Positions 1 through 10,691 of a stretch of DNA of 64,000 nucleotides are shown here, piece after piece. The stretch lies in contig NC_088305.1 of NCBI RefSeq assembly GCF_032854445.1, positions 5,893,606-5,957,605 of the forward strand, read 5' to 3'. Source of the stretch: Liolophura sinensis (lineage: Eukaryota > Mollusca > Polyplacophora > Chitonida > Chitonidae). Below the pieces are notes generated by a model, which saw only the letters and a list, made by a program, of their open reading frames with translations, was not told where the DNA came from and did not search any database. Within the stretch, counting starts at the first letter, position 1. Each line of letters starts with the position of its first letter. The position numbers were made by a program, and so were the translations under genes.

Positions 1-220
1 AAGTGCTGTAAGAATAACACTCAGTGGTTTCCGCCCCAAAATTACCGCATCTTAATGTGTGTGTGTGTGCGTAATGATATATCTACATGATACAATGCGC
101 GGCTTATCACAGGCATGACAAGTCAATTGTTTCACAAACAGTTCACCAGCAACAATGTCTGAACAACGTTTACATGTACATGTATATACAGTACATTATG
201 CAAATTATGTGATCTTGGCT

Positions 221-461
221 TAATTTGATTGGTGTTTTACGCCGTACTCAAGAATATTTCACTTATACGACGGCGGCCAGCATTATGGTGGGAGGAAACC
301 GGGCAGAGCCCGGGGAAAACCCACGACCATCTGCAGGTTGTTGGCAGAACTTCCCACTTACGGCTGGAGAGGAAGCCAGCATGAGCTGGACAAACTCACA
401 GCGGCCGCAATGGTGAGAGGCTCCTGGGTCATTATTCTGCGCTAGCGCGCTAACCGACTGA
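221..461 (-). mobile_element. tRNA-derived SINE (family 1), nearly full length
   Basis: The copy runs tail-first on +. It starts with the ttgattggtgttttacgccg tail and ends in the tRNA-like head (gcgctaaccgactgag). A 10-bp direct repeat gatcttggct flanks it at 211-220 and 462-471, which marks the insertion. The last dozen bases of the head (ccacggaggccc) are missing, so it is slightly 5'-truncated. Confidence 0.85.
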
Positions 462-868
462 GATCTTGGCTAAAAGCAAACCAGCTTGGTATCAAACATA
501 GATGTACCCACATGTATATTAAGTCTATATGTACAAGTATGTATATTTATGTATGTACATGTACGAAACATAATAAAACTGGCTGACATCTGTTACTTTA
601 TAAAATGGCATACAAGGTACATGTGCATGTATAAAATGCATGTTGACATGCAATGTTGTACACATACATGTACATTCCCTGCACATGGCAGTCTTTATGT
701 AGGAGACAAGAAAACATTCATCATACAGAGTTGCAAACTACATGTAAGAGTACTGCTTAAATTCATTCATGCATTTACACGCCCATGTTTACACACTTAC
801 ATGTACAGTGCATGTGAATTACACTTACTGCATCAGATGCCGTTAGTTACAGGTGTTTTCTAAAACAG

Positions 869-1010
869 GTGTGATGAGAAGCGCCCCCTGGTGTTGGGAG
901 ATTACAAGCTCAGATTACCGAGGTTTGTCTACATCCCATCTGAAAAGACCATCTCCGATCTTGGAAGGGTGCAGAGGTTGCTGTCAGTGCTACACGGGAT
1001 AGCAGATTAA
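869..1010 (+). CDS. Possible terminal exon of an unidentified gene
   Basis: After an acceptor-like taaaacag, one frame stays open for 46 codons to a TAA at 1008-1010. The predicted peptide contains GDYKLRLPRFVYIPSEKT and ISDLGRVQRLLSVLHG, which reads like a globular protein end. The other frames on both strands are interrupted. I do not recognise the family. No upstream exon could be joined, and a 46-codon open stretch can arise by chance. A second short frame (MEQIEFLLEAVIAAVSQK) follows an acceptor-like ctacag near 1100 and might belong to the same gene. Confidence 0.28.
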
Positions 1011-2012
1011 TAATTGGCAAAAAAAAGCTCAGGTGTGGTATGACCTAGGCATGTAGCTGCTGTAAGGCCACAGGCTAGATGGTTTTATACCAGTTATCAT
1101 GGTCTACAGATGGAGCAGATTGAATTCCTTCTAGAGGCTGTTATAGCTGCAGTCAGCCAGAAATAGCTCGGCTGGGAGGGAAGAAGGACCCATGATGGTT
1201 CTCCATTATCCACACAGCCCCCATCAGAGGCACAGGAGTGTGCAGCCAGGCCTCCCTTACCCATGCCTGACATTTCCACTCACAAAATCCATGGACAAAG
1301 TTGTTTTTTTTTTTGTTAGTTGTACACACATGCAGAGTATTAGTTGAAATATAGCTGACAAAAGCCTCTAGGAGTTCAACATAAAGTTCATGCATTTTAT
1401 ATGTACTTTATAAAACTGGGGGTTTACTTTGCTGATCTTTTACTCTTTACAGAAGGCACAATTCATAATGAAACCACCTATGATATCGACTTTTTACTTA
1501 CATGTACTTACAGGTGTTCTTCTGATGATCTACACACGTAAAGTTATATTCCGGGCTACTTACTGATAACTTCATAACTTTATATTTCACACACAACTTC
1601 ATCACAAAATGATGAGCAAAACAGCTGGACGTGTCATGGCGATATGTGTCTTCCCAACTTCCTGCCTTACATCGTGATCAGCTAGGGACTTAGGACCAAA
1701 CATATCCATCACTTCTGGTTCATGTTTTTCCCCTAATAACAAAGTTTGTCGTGCCACACGATTGTTTGTTATCATTTTCACTCTTTTCTATACAGGCTTT
1801 TGTTGACATAACAGTACAGGTGCACTGGATTCTGCATTGCAACTACCTGTAACGTAAATCTTCAGCAAATTCGACCAGCAAGATATAACTTTGGATACAA
1901 TTTGAAATTAGAATTCATATCTTAGTCAGGCTGGGCCATATGAAGTTCTCAAAAAAACAAATAAATAAAATAACTCAGATCAGATCAGGCACCTGCAACA
2001 TTCCTTCGAGAC

Positions 2013-2210
2013 TGATTTATTTATCTGATTGGTGTTTAACGCTGTACTCAAGAATTTTTCAAGACGGCGACCAGCATTATTTTGAAAGAAAACCGAGTAA
2101 AGCCCGGGGAAACCCACGACCATCCACATGTTGCTGAGGGTTGCCCACATGCAGACAAAGAGGAAGCCAGCATTGCACCATGCTGGCGTGCTAACCACCT
2201 CAGCCACATT
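2013..2210 (-). mobile_element. Divergent family-1 SINE
   Basis: It shares the tgattggtgtttaacgc tail, the core (cagcattat, aaacccacgaccatcc) and gaggaagccagcat, with many substitutions and small deletions. It is an old copy without a clear target-site duplication. Confidence 0.75.
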
Positions 2211-3787
2211 CCTTCCAGAGGGTTTGTAGAGGATTTACTTGCTGAGATGAGAAGAAAGTACAGGTACATGTAGCTATGAAAACGAAGTTTAAAGAAACAT
2301 TCACCACTAGTTCAGACAACAGTGCAACACATGTACAATTACACACACTTAGATCTCAGATCAGTGATGTACATATACATGCATGTCTGGTGCCCTATGG
2401 AGCTTGTGTACAATACACACAGATGTATACAATTCTGCCCATAAAAACCTTGATTTCCCCAGTGTTCAAGTTCACCACAGGCAGCAATTTGAGCTACAAG
2501 ATATCTTTATGTTAGCTAATTCCCCGAAGGTTAGATTAAGGTATATGCTGAAAAAAAAAAAATTGTTTTGAACACCTTCATTAAATCTGATTTAATTGTA
2601 TCGGGATATCTATGTAAAGATCTAACAACTCACACATCACTAACCCTTCATATCCAGTCTGCTGTTTGTTGACTACACAACACTATTCAATTTGCTAAAT
2701 AACACCATATCTTTAAATCTAAAGAAACCTGGCCTATATTCCCATTTATCACCTAGATCACTCCCCTTCAATTTAATGGCCAGCACAGTTTCCATTTACC
2801 TCATCCAAGGACGTATAGGGTTCAACTCACAAGCCACTTGACAAAGCAATCAAAACCACTGGGGACCATGTCAGGATCTGTCAGAAACCAGCCAGAAAGG
2901 CTTTGAAGCTGTAAGCGCATTGTCCTGTTTTTTGTGTGGGTAGACATAAACTGTGAAGAACAAATCAGTGATCCATGACAGCATGGTGCTCACTTTGGTC
3001 AGTCTTATAAAATACTTTGTATTCAGCACATACCGTTTGTCATGGACCATGTACCCATTTATGCACTATACACACAGGTACATACAAGTATTCAATCTAC
3101 CCTTCACATTCACCAAGTCCCACATGTACTTGAGATCTTTTGAAGTGTAAACTTTTACATGTATGCAACTTTCTTACAAATTGCAACACCTCCCTCCCTC
3201 CTCTCCCCCCCTCAGCAATGAACAGGCTCTGAGGCCCCTGGGGTACACGCCTCATACAAAGAGGATAGATCAGGGATATTAACATAGATAACATCTGGTG
3301 TGTTACAGTCGCATCTACTGCTGAACCTTGAATCACATACATAATACACATCTAGAAAGGTATACAAACTATAACAAAGAGTAAGATTCAAAGCTGCTGT
3401 ACCGTAGAAATGGTACCTCACCATTGTGATGAACTAGAAGGCTAGATAAGAACTAAGTGTGCTATACCACCACCATGGAAATCTGATCATATGAACACAT
3501 GAACTTACACTCAAAACATAATGTACATGTATCATCTGTAAATTAAACAAGACACTGAATCTGATAAAAACAGATACATTATACCTGTGTATATCAAACT
3601 GGTTTAATAGATATTCAGTTGACCACATTCAGTGTTTGGCTCGATCTATTCTACCTGGTTGGCGCTAAGTATCCATTTCCTGTAGTTTGCACACATGTAT
3701 AACATGCACAGTACACACCTAACAGGTACAGAATGTTCGTACAGGTACAAGTCATAGGCTTAATAAGGGTGTCCAGTCAAAACATTC

Positions 3788-3980
3788 TACCTTAAATTTC
3801 ATCCAAAAAAGTGTATTTTTAGAGGCAAATAAATGTCACAAAATGTTATTTTTGGTGCAGAAACTTGCAACTTTCCAGTAGGTTATTATCCCCTGTTCCA
3901 AGGAAACTTCAAAACACCTTAAGATCTAAAATCAATAGAAGATCAGGAAAAATGGATAAAAATCATGGTCATTTAGGGTA
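3788..3980. mobile_element. Small TA-flanked TIR element (MITE-like), copy 1
   Basis: The right end reads gtcatttaggg before TA, and the left end ccttaaatttc after TA is its imperfect inverse. The interior (tagaggcaaataaatgtc, aaaatcaatagaag) matches the element at 6799-7015. TA flanks and the short non-coding body fit a Tc1/mariner-type MITE. The class is inferred from the ends only. Confidence 0.6.
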
Positions 3981-4418
3981 CTCTCCAGTCACTTTTCCAC
4001 CAAAGTAGAGGAGACTGCCACATTGAGTGATCTATACAGCAGTGGTTGTGATTTGAAATCTGGGCTGTTAATCATCACACCTGTGACAGCATTTAAATAC
4101 CGCTCTGAAAAACCTGTCTCAGCTATAGTGTTTGTTCAGGTGATCAGAAGGGACACTCACAGTTTTCATTTGGTTTTGAGCCAAGAAACCAATCAGAATA
4201 CAGGTACAAGGCAAACAATGGATTGTTCGACATCAGCAAAGTTTCCAAGCTTTCAACCTGATGTATTTCAACCTTACATTACTTAATGCATCCCACAATG
4301 GGATGTCACGTTTTTGGGGGGGTCACATGTTATTTTGGGTTACCTGTTGCTGGGCATCAGACAATGCTACATATAGTTTTCACATGTTCTTGGTAACCAC
4401 ATTGTGTTGGATGCCACG

Positions 4419-4632
4419 ACTTGTTAGGCATCATGTCTTGTTATGTGTCACAACCTGTTAGGCATCACAATCTGTTAGGCATCACATCTTGTTAGGTGTC
4501 ACAACCTGTTAGGCATCACAATCTGTTAGGTGTCACAACCTGTTAGGCGTCAAAATCTGTTAGGCATCACATCTTGTTAGGTGTCACAATCTGTTAGGCG
4601 TCACAATCTGTTAGGCAACATGTCTTGTTAAG
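4419..4632. repeat. 17-bp minisatellite, about 12-13 copies
   Basis: The unit is ctgttaggcatcacaat with variants (gtgtcac, gcgtcac, atcttg). Copies are contiguous with few indels. Nothing suggests coding use. Confidence 0.9.
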
Positions 4633-5500
4633 CACAACTTTTCCTGCAAGTTTAAAAACTGCATGGCTTTTCAAGGCCACTGAACTCCACAAATTTAATT
4701 AAAAATGTTCCATACCCCTTAAGAACCTCTGCACCTCTCAATCTGATTATTACATGAGAATTCATGATAAGCATAAAGATAAACTGTGCAAATTCAGGTA
4801 CACAAAAATGCCTGGCTTCCTTGTCTTCTTTTTTCTTCTAAAATCATTCAAGAAGGTTAACTCTGGAGATCTTCACAGATAACACATAGAATGAAAGATC
4901 TATGCATCAGTGCTTAAATTATGTCAGGTATCTCTGTAGCCTTGTGCATGTAGGCTAGTTGGTGAAAAGAAATCTCTAGAGAAGAATATAGCAGCCTGTT
5001 CATAAACAATTTAAGATAATATGTACATTTGTACTGACTGATACAAGTTGACGCAAGTACAGAAGTTACAAAAAAACAGCTGTGGATTTTTCATCATCAA
5101 AGTTCAGAGGGCATTAAAAGACCTGAACACATTTACAATGTACTACATGTTCCTTCTGTGTAGGTATAAAGACTGTATAAATCTGTATCTGTTCACATAC
5201 AAAAATCTGAAAATTTACTTGTAGCCAAGGTTGGACATTATTTTAATTAACATAATTAACATTTATGCATGAATTAGTCTGAAGGCCATTTTTTGTCCCA
5301 GCAGAAAGACAGAGAGAGAGACAGAGAGCGGTAGCATTGAGCATACATGTATACTATCAGACAGACATGACAGGCAGTGATGCTGGTGGTGGTGGCTGAA
5401 AAGGTGGTTGGGTGGGACTGGTGAGAACAGTTGACACTTTACGTTTACATACTACTTGCCTGCAATTCACATTTGATTGATGACAATGACAGTGAAATTC

Positions 5501-5700
5501 CTTAATGCTTACCTGTCTGACCATAGGTTTGAATATCAGGGTAAGCGCTCCTCTACAACACACCTGTGCTTAATGTTTACCTGTCTGACCATACGTTTGT
5601 ATATCAGGATAAGCGCACCTCTACAACACACCTGTGCTTAATGCTTACCTGTCTGAACATAGGTTTGTATATCAGGATAAGTGCTCCTCTACAACACACC
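5501..5700. repeat. 68-bp tandem repeat, three copies
   Basis: The word ttaatg(c/t)ttacctgtctg recurs at about 5502, 5570 and 5638, an exact 68-bp step. Each unit also carries atatcagg(g/a)taagcg and ctctacaacacacct. Identity is about 90 percent by eye. On the minus strand each unit has one open frame and a donor-like site, but no exon structure follows. Confidence 0.88.
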
Positions 5701-6437
5701 TCTCCTTACTGTACATAAACCCCAAGTCCTCAAGTAATTCCACCACAGACATACATGCAGTGCATGTTTTGGCACATAAGAAGAATGATCCCTGAACTAG
5801 AGATGTTATTTTAGAATTTTTCTGAGGTTTATTTGAGCCAGAAACCTGAGCAACACATTTTAATCCTTAAAATCTTATGAATTATGTTTAAAAATCTTAA
5901 AATCTTAACTTATAATTTACTGGTATTATTTATTGATGAATTAGGATAGACTACAAAATTAATTAATATTCCTACAGGTACATATATATAACTGCACACA
6001 CAGGTGTACATGTACATTAATCGCTTCCCCTCTGGCAAGGTTTCGCATTTCCTTTGGAAGTCTGCCAGACAGGTGGGTCAGAGCTGACACGAACCTCAAC
6101 AATGAGATTTTACATGAGGTGGCCTAAGGACTCTACTCCAATCCAAATGCGACAACAGGCTACCCTCTCTGATGGAACACATAACACAGATGTACAGTAC
6201 ACTAACGATAAATCACCTGAGAATATTCTGGAAGGAAGGTCATCGTTCACTTGACTTGTCACTTAAAAAGTAATGATGAAAAACCATTGGCTGTCACAGC
6301 TCACTATCTACGCTACTGGCACATGCATGCACATGTACATGTCTGTCCCACGCAAAGATAAGATAACATTCAGTGTGTAGCAGACTGAAGTTTTTATTGC
6401 TCAATACAAAAATTTCTGACAGCCCATCTTTTGTACA

Positions 6438-6708
6438 GGGGCCTCCGTGGCTCAGTTGGTTAGCACGCTAGCGTAGCGTAATGACCCAGGAGTCTCTCAC
6501 CAATGTGGTCGCTGTGAGTTCAAGTCCAGCTCATGCTGGCTTTTCTCTCCGGCCGTATGTGGGAAGGTCTGTCAGCTACCTGCGGATGGTCGTGGGTTTC
6601 CCCCCGGGTTCTGCCTGGTTTCCACCTACCATAATGCTGGCCGCCATTGTATAAGTGAAATATTCTTGAGTACGGCGTAAAACACCAATCAAAAAAAAAA
6701 AAAAAAAA
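6438..6708 (+). mobile_element. Full-length family-1 SINE with intact pol III boxes
   Basis: This is the best reference copy. The head ggggcctccgtggctcagtt contains an A box (tggctcagttgg), and gagttcaagtcc fits a B box, so it derives from a tRNA gene. The body ends in ttacgccg-type tail sequence (tacggcgtaaaacaccaatc on +) and an A tract of about 18. The 12-bp direct repeat atcttttgtaca flanks it at 6426-6437 and 6709-6720. Confidence 0.95.
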
Positions 6709-6798
6709 ATCTTTTGTACATGCTAGATCTTTCCTGCACCTCTACCTTCCAACAGTCATAAGAGAGAGGCCTGCATGTAAGCTTATTTCACATATATA

Positions 6799-7015
6799 TA
6801 CCCTAAATGACCTAAAGTTCCGCCCGTGAAAGTCCAGGTTTAGAGGCAAATAAAGGTCACAAAATACTATTTTTGGTGCTAAAACTTACACTTTTCCAGT
6901 AGAATATCCCATGTTCCAAGCAAAACCCAAAACACCTTTCTAAAATCAATAGAGCTCTCATAATCAATCAAAATGGGCAAGGTAGACATGGATAACTTGA
7001 TTGTCATACAAGGTA
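6799..7015. mobile_element. Small TA-flanked TIR element (MITE-like), copy 2
   Basis: The left end is TA then ccctaaatgac. The right end gtcatacaagg then TA is the imperfect inverse. The interior resembles 3788-3980 (tagaggcaaataaaggtcac, atttttggtgc, aaaatcaatag). It is non-coding. Confidence 0.6.
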
Positions 7016-7941
7016 ATACATATATATGCGTTTATAAATGTCACAAGGATCCGACATCCAAAACAATGTAGTGCTTGGGCATATACATGTACACATACAA
7101 TTCTTGTGATTGTCAACGTGGCCCTAATGCACATCTATCTGAATGTATAGAAAACTAGCATCAAGGGACACCTTTCAAACCAATGACCTATGTGTACATC
7201 AGTTGCAGCTTCAGCCTTGGCTTAACACAATCTGTAATATTTTTCTCCAGCTGCCTCGCTCAATGGCAGACAGGTAATTGATTTGTGCACTTCAGGGTAC
7301 AACCATTATGGCAGAGGTCATGTTAGAAATCGAAACAGTAAGCAAAACTGTATCAGATGAGCAAGGGTTTCGTACACTTTGTTTCCAAGGTAACCTTCGA
7401 ATTCCACACCCACTACTTTGCAACACAGTGTAAAAGTACAATCAGAGGCTCTTAAATAGGGACAGGGTGTAACCATGCCCATCACATGTTTTACAAATTT
7501 CAGCTTTCAGCTTTAAATGAAATATTGACACTGTACAGCTTCTGTATGGGAATTACATTTCTGACTAACTACCGTAGCTTATATCTTTCAAAATCAACAA
7601 AACACGAACGAAAAAAAAAAAAGGGTAGCCTGCTTGAACAACAAGAACACATGTACTATACTGTCTAGACACAGTTTTATGTGCTTTCCGCTTCTATACA
7701 AGTTGAAAGTACATAATACATTATGAATATATAATACAAAATGCACTGGTACATGTACTGTAATTGTGGCATCTACACAATGATCATGTTTACACAATAA
7801 CCATCATATCATTTCACCTGTTTACACCTACGCGCATTTGGGAACCCACTCTAAAGTCTAATTTGACACATTGCCAAGTAATGCAAACAAAGACCTGCAG
7901 CCTAAACAATTGTTTTGTTTCACATGCATATTGACATACAC

Positions 7942-8062
7942 GTGGAAAGGTCTCCCAGCAACCTGCGGATGATCATGAGTCTTTTTAGGGCTCTGCCCTA
8001 TTCTCCCCCCCCCCCCCCCCCACAGCCTAATGGTGGCCTCCGTTAATCAAATAAATAAATAA
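7942..8062 (+). mobile_element. 5'-truncated family-1 SINE
   Basis: Only the second half of the SINE is present (gcaacctgcggatgatcatg onward), interrupted by a poly-C run near 8006-8022 and ending in aataaat. A 14-bp direct repeat atattgacatacac lies at 7928-7941 and 8063-8076. The copy was therefore truncated when it inserted. Confidence 0.85.
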
Positions 8063-10582
8063 ATATTGACATACACAATGATGAACTGCATGCACTTTGT
8101 AATAATGAGTTATATAGCTTAACAGGGCCTATACACATGCATAATGCCAGTACAATATCCATCCAAATATTGAAGAAAAGTACTTTCAATGAGAACATAC
8201 ATCTACATGTATTTTTAGACCAAAATCAGCCCTTTTATACCATCTATATTGTGTTTGGGATAATAAAAAAAAAGGATTGCTGCCCTGCAGCACCCTGAGC
8301 AGCGCTTAGCAATTTCCTATTTATAAATTTATCTAGACACTCAAGACAGTATATATTTACGTGTCAATGACTTAAAATGGGTACTCACTTCAACTTGTGG
8401 TTTCACAGGTTAGTCAATTGCAACACATGATCACCTCTTTTCATGTACAGTACAGTCATGTACAGCATGTGGTGGTTGTTGGGGTGGAGTTCAAGGGCAG
8501 ATAATCCTGATGTGTAAAGAACTCAGGGTGGGGAAGGGGCCTGGCACTGATCTATTTGATACCCAATTTGACACCATAGGATATGGAATTAATAGATTAA
8601 CATGACATTTTCCAGGAGTGCAACCAGAAATTTAGGAGCATTTGGCCACAAAAATGTCTTTATTCTGAGCCCTGTCTGGCCTACCAGGCTTGATCAATCT
8701 CTGTCATCATACAAATATTTGTGACTATTACAGCTAAAATCTAGAAGATTTTTATGTTAGGTGCCAACAGTGCAGTCGACTTGACAGACAGATATGTATT
8801 CAATCTAGCAACTACAATAAAATAACGTCTTTTATCTACGTTAATTTCAGAGAGCCTCCACCTGCCTCACAGATATCTGTGTGAACTTGCGAGACCTGTG
8901 AAAAGGTAAATGGCTTACAGCTGGTAAGCTGGCAAGCAAAGTCAGCAATAAAACCATCTCTGTGAATGTTCCAGGACAGTCTGCGAGTCAAGAAATGACC
9001 GCAGAGTTAGAAACAACAACACAAAATAATCAGGCAGTAGTAAAGACTAGATTTTGTTAGTCAATGAGCCCCTTCCAAAATTCTCACTGTGAAACGCTGG
9101 TTCTTCAATGAACTGACATCACTTTTCCATGTGATAGCAGTCTCAACTTCCAAATTTCAAATAAGCTTTCATGTGACATATATCCACGTTTATGCACTGG
9201 GGGAAAGGAGACAGTTCGTGAGCATTACAGATCCTTATCGTGCATCTTCGAATGTCAGAATTAACACTTGTGGCACTTCCGGCCAATCCCAAACTGAAAG
9301 TCGTCAGCCTTTACCCGCGCATAAAGATATGCAATTTCATGTGACACATCTTTACATAAATTTTTACAATAATAGGTATGTGTGAAACAGAATGAAACTG
9401 GAAATTTACAAGAGTTGGCTTATCCCATCTTATTTTCTCTGCCCCTTGGTTAAGAAATACAGATGAGAGTATGCCAAAATCAAAGATGGCACACTATTCT
9501 AAGGGAAATATATTCTTATCGGTGTTTGTCTTTATTTTACAGCTATAAGTGTAATGGAGATCATTGTATTTTTGGTGAATTATACATGGTCCCTCAATTT
9601 ATTTTTTTATTTCAATTATGCCCCTCTGTTCACTGTTCAAATCATGAAACAGGTGTTGCTTAACACTACATTTTGACAGTTGACATTCTATGGGAACGGT
9701 TCCATAGTTCAACAGCCATGGAAGTCAATGTGTGTACAGTGTTAAGTGGTTACTGCATGAGGTTTTGAGTTTATGAACCATACACAGGCTACACTTCATG
9801 TCCCAACAAAGAAAGAAACGGCAGGAAATAGATCTAGGCACCAAGAGGAGGATTTTAATATTTTGCTGTAATGCCTATAGTTTCAGCCGTATGGTTAAAA
9901 AACAATACAGAATATTTCACTTAGTTATGTGATGTAATGTCTGCGAACCTTGGTATAAATTACGCGCATCTATACTCTTCCATTTCCCTGAAATTCGTGA
10001 TAAGTAGCATAGCACTACATGCGCAAGCACTACTTCCCTCGTACTTTCCTTTCGGGGTTGTATTCTGGATTTTCCAGTCGGTCTATGTACGACGCGCACA
10101 TCAAACAAACCAGACGTCATGGAGCGGCCTTCCAGTCAAAACACGATATCTTATTCAGCACACCCACCAAAACCTCGCAAATAAAGCGCGTAAAGTGACA
10201 TTAGAATGGTATAACAACACCTAAACATCTTACCAGTCCGGTGAATCCGATCTGGTTGTTAGAAAGGCACACTACTGTATTTCTCAAGTCCTCTCTCGTG
10301 TGCTGTGTTGTTGGGAAAGACGTCCCAAAATTTATGGTTGTTACAGGAAGAATGGAACGTTCCAGCAGACTCGTACATTTCCAGCATTAACGTTATGTTA
10401 GTGATGTACGAGTTCAAATTTATCCATCAAAAAGATTTATTTATTTTAGAAAACGTTTGAACATTGTATATTATTGTTGCAAATCGTGTGTGTTTTGACC
10501 TTACCAAATAAAATCATTTTTGTTTTTCGGAAAGTGAGATCAAGGAAGGGAGATAACCTACCAAAACACACCACACGTGGAT

Positions 10583-10604
10583 GTCATTTCTGCCTAGAAA
10601 TGAC
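10583..10604. promoter_or_regulatory. Palindrome upstream of the CLP1 start codon
   Basis: A perfect 9-bp inverted repeat, gtcatttct and agaaatgac, is separated by gcct about 65 bp before the ATG. Its right arm runs into tgacgtc, a CRE-like core, and a cacgtg E-box core lies just upstream. It could be a promoter element. No function is shown by sequence alone. Confidence 0.35.
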
Positions 10605-10670
10605 GTCTAGATCATTTACCTTTTGACTTTAGCGTCAGTCGTGGTTTGATAAAGTGAAATATCCATCATC

Positions 10671-10691
10671 ATGTCAGAGGAAAAGGAGGAG
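10671..10691 (+). CDS. CLP1: CLP1 exon 1 (start codon)
   Basis: It encodes MSEEKEE and ends at donor gag|gtaacg in phase 0. It is short and little conserved, so the exact join to exon 2 is the least certain in the gene. Confidence 0.8.

Larger units (their letters stand above)
1..10670. other. Gene-poor, repeat-rich region upstream of CLP1
   Basis: No confident protein-coding gene was found on either strand. The stretch is AT-rich with many TACATGTA-like words. It holds SINE copies, two small TIR elements, two minisatellites and poly-C or poly-A runs, listed separately. Short open frames occur (for example 6054-6254 and 9089-9385 on +) but none has a recognisable motif or convincing splice context. 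A possible terminal exon sits at 869-1010. Confidence 0.6.

Noticed and set aside
6054-6254. 66-codon frame (GGSELTRTSTMRFYMRWPKD...) as a possible exon
   Set aside because: Moderately coding-like composition, but no convincing splice context, no neighbours in phase and no recognised family.
6438-6540. Possible tRNA gene (clear A and B boxes)
   Set aside because: The segment is the head of a SINE with target-site duplication and A tail. It does not fold as a complete tRNA and recurs as part of the SINE elsewhere.
8851-8905. Possible small exon between tttcag and gtaaat
   Set aside because: One frame is open but only 18 codons long. No partner exons were found, and the reverse strand also offers splice-like sites.
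10235-10400. Possible 5' exon of a divergent gene on the minus strand sharing the CLP1 promoter
   Set aside because: A donor-like ctg|gtaaga and an open frame exist, but no start codon is in that frame and no downstream exon was found.
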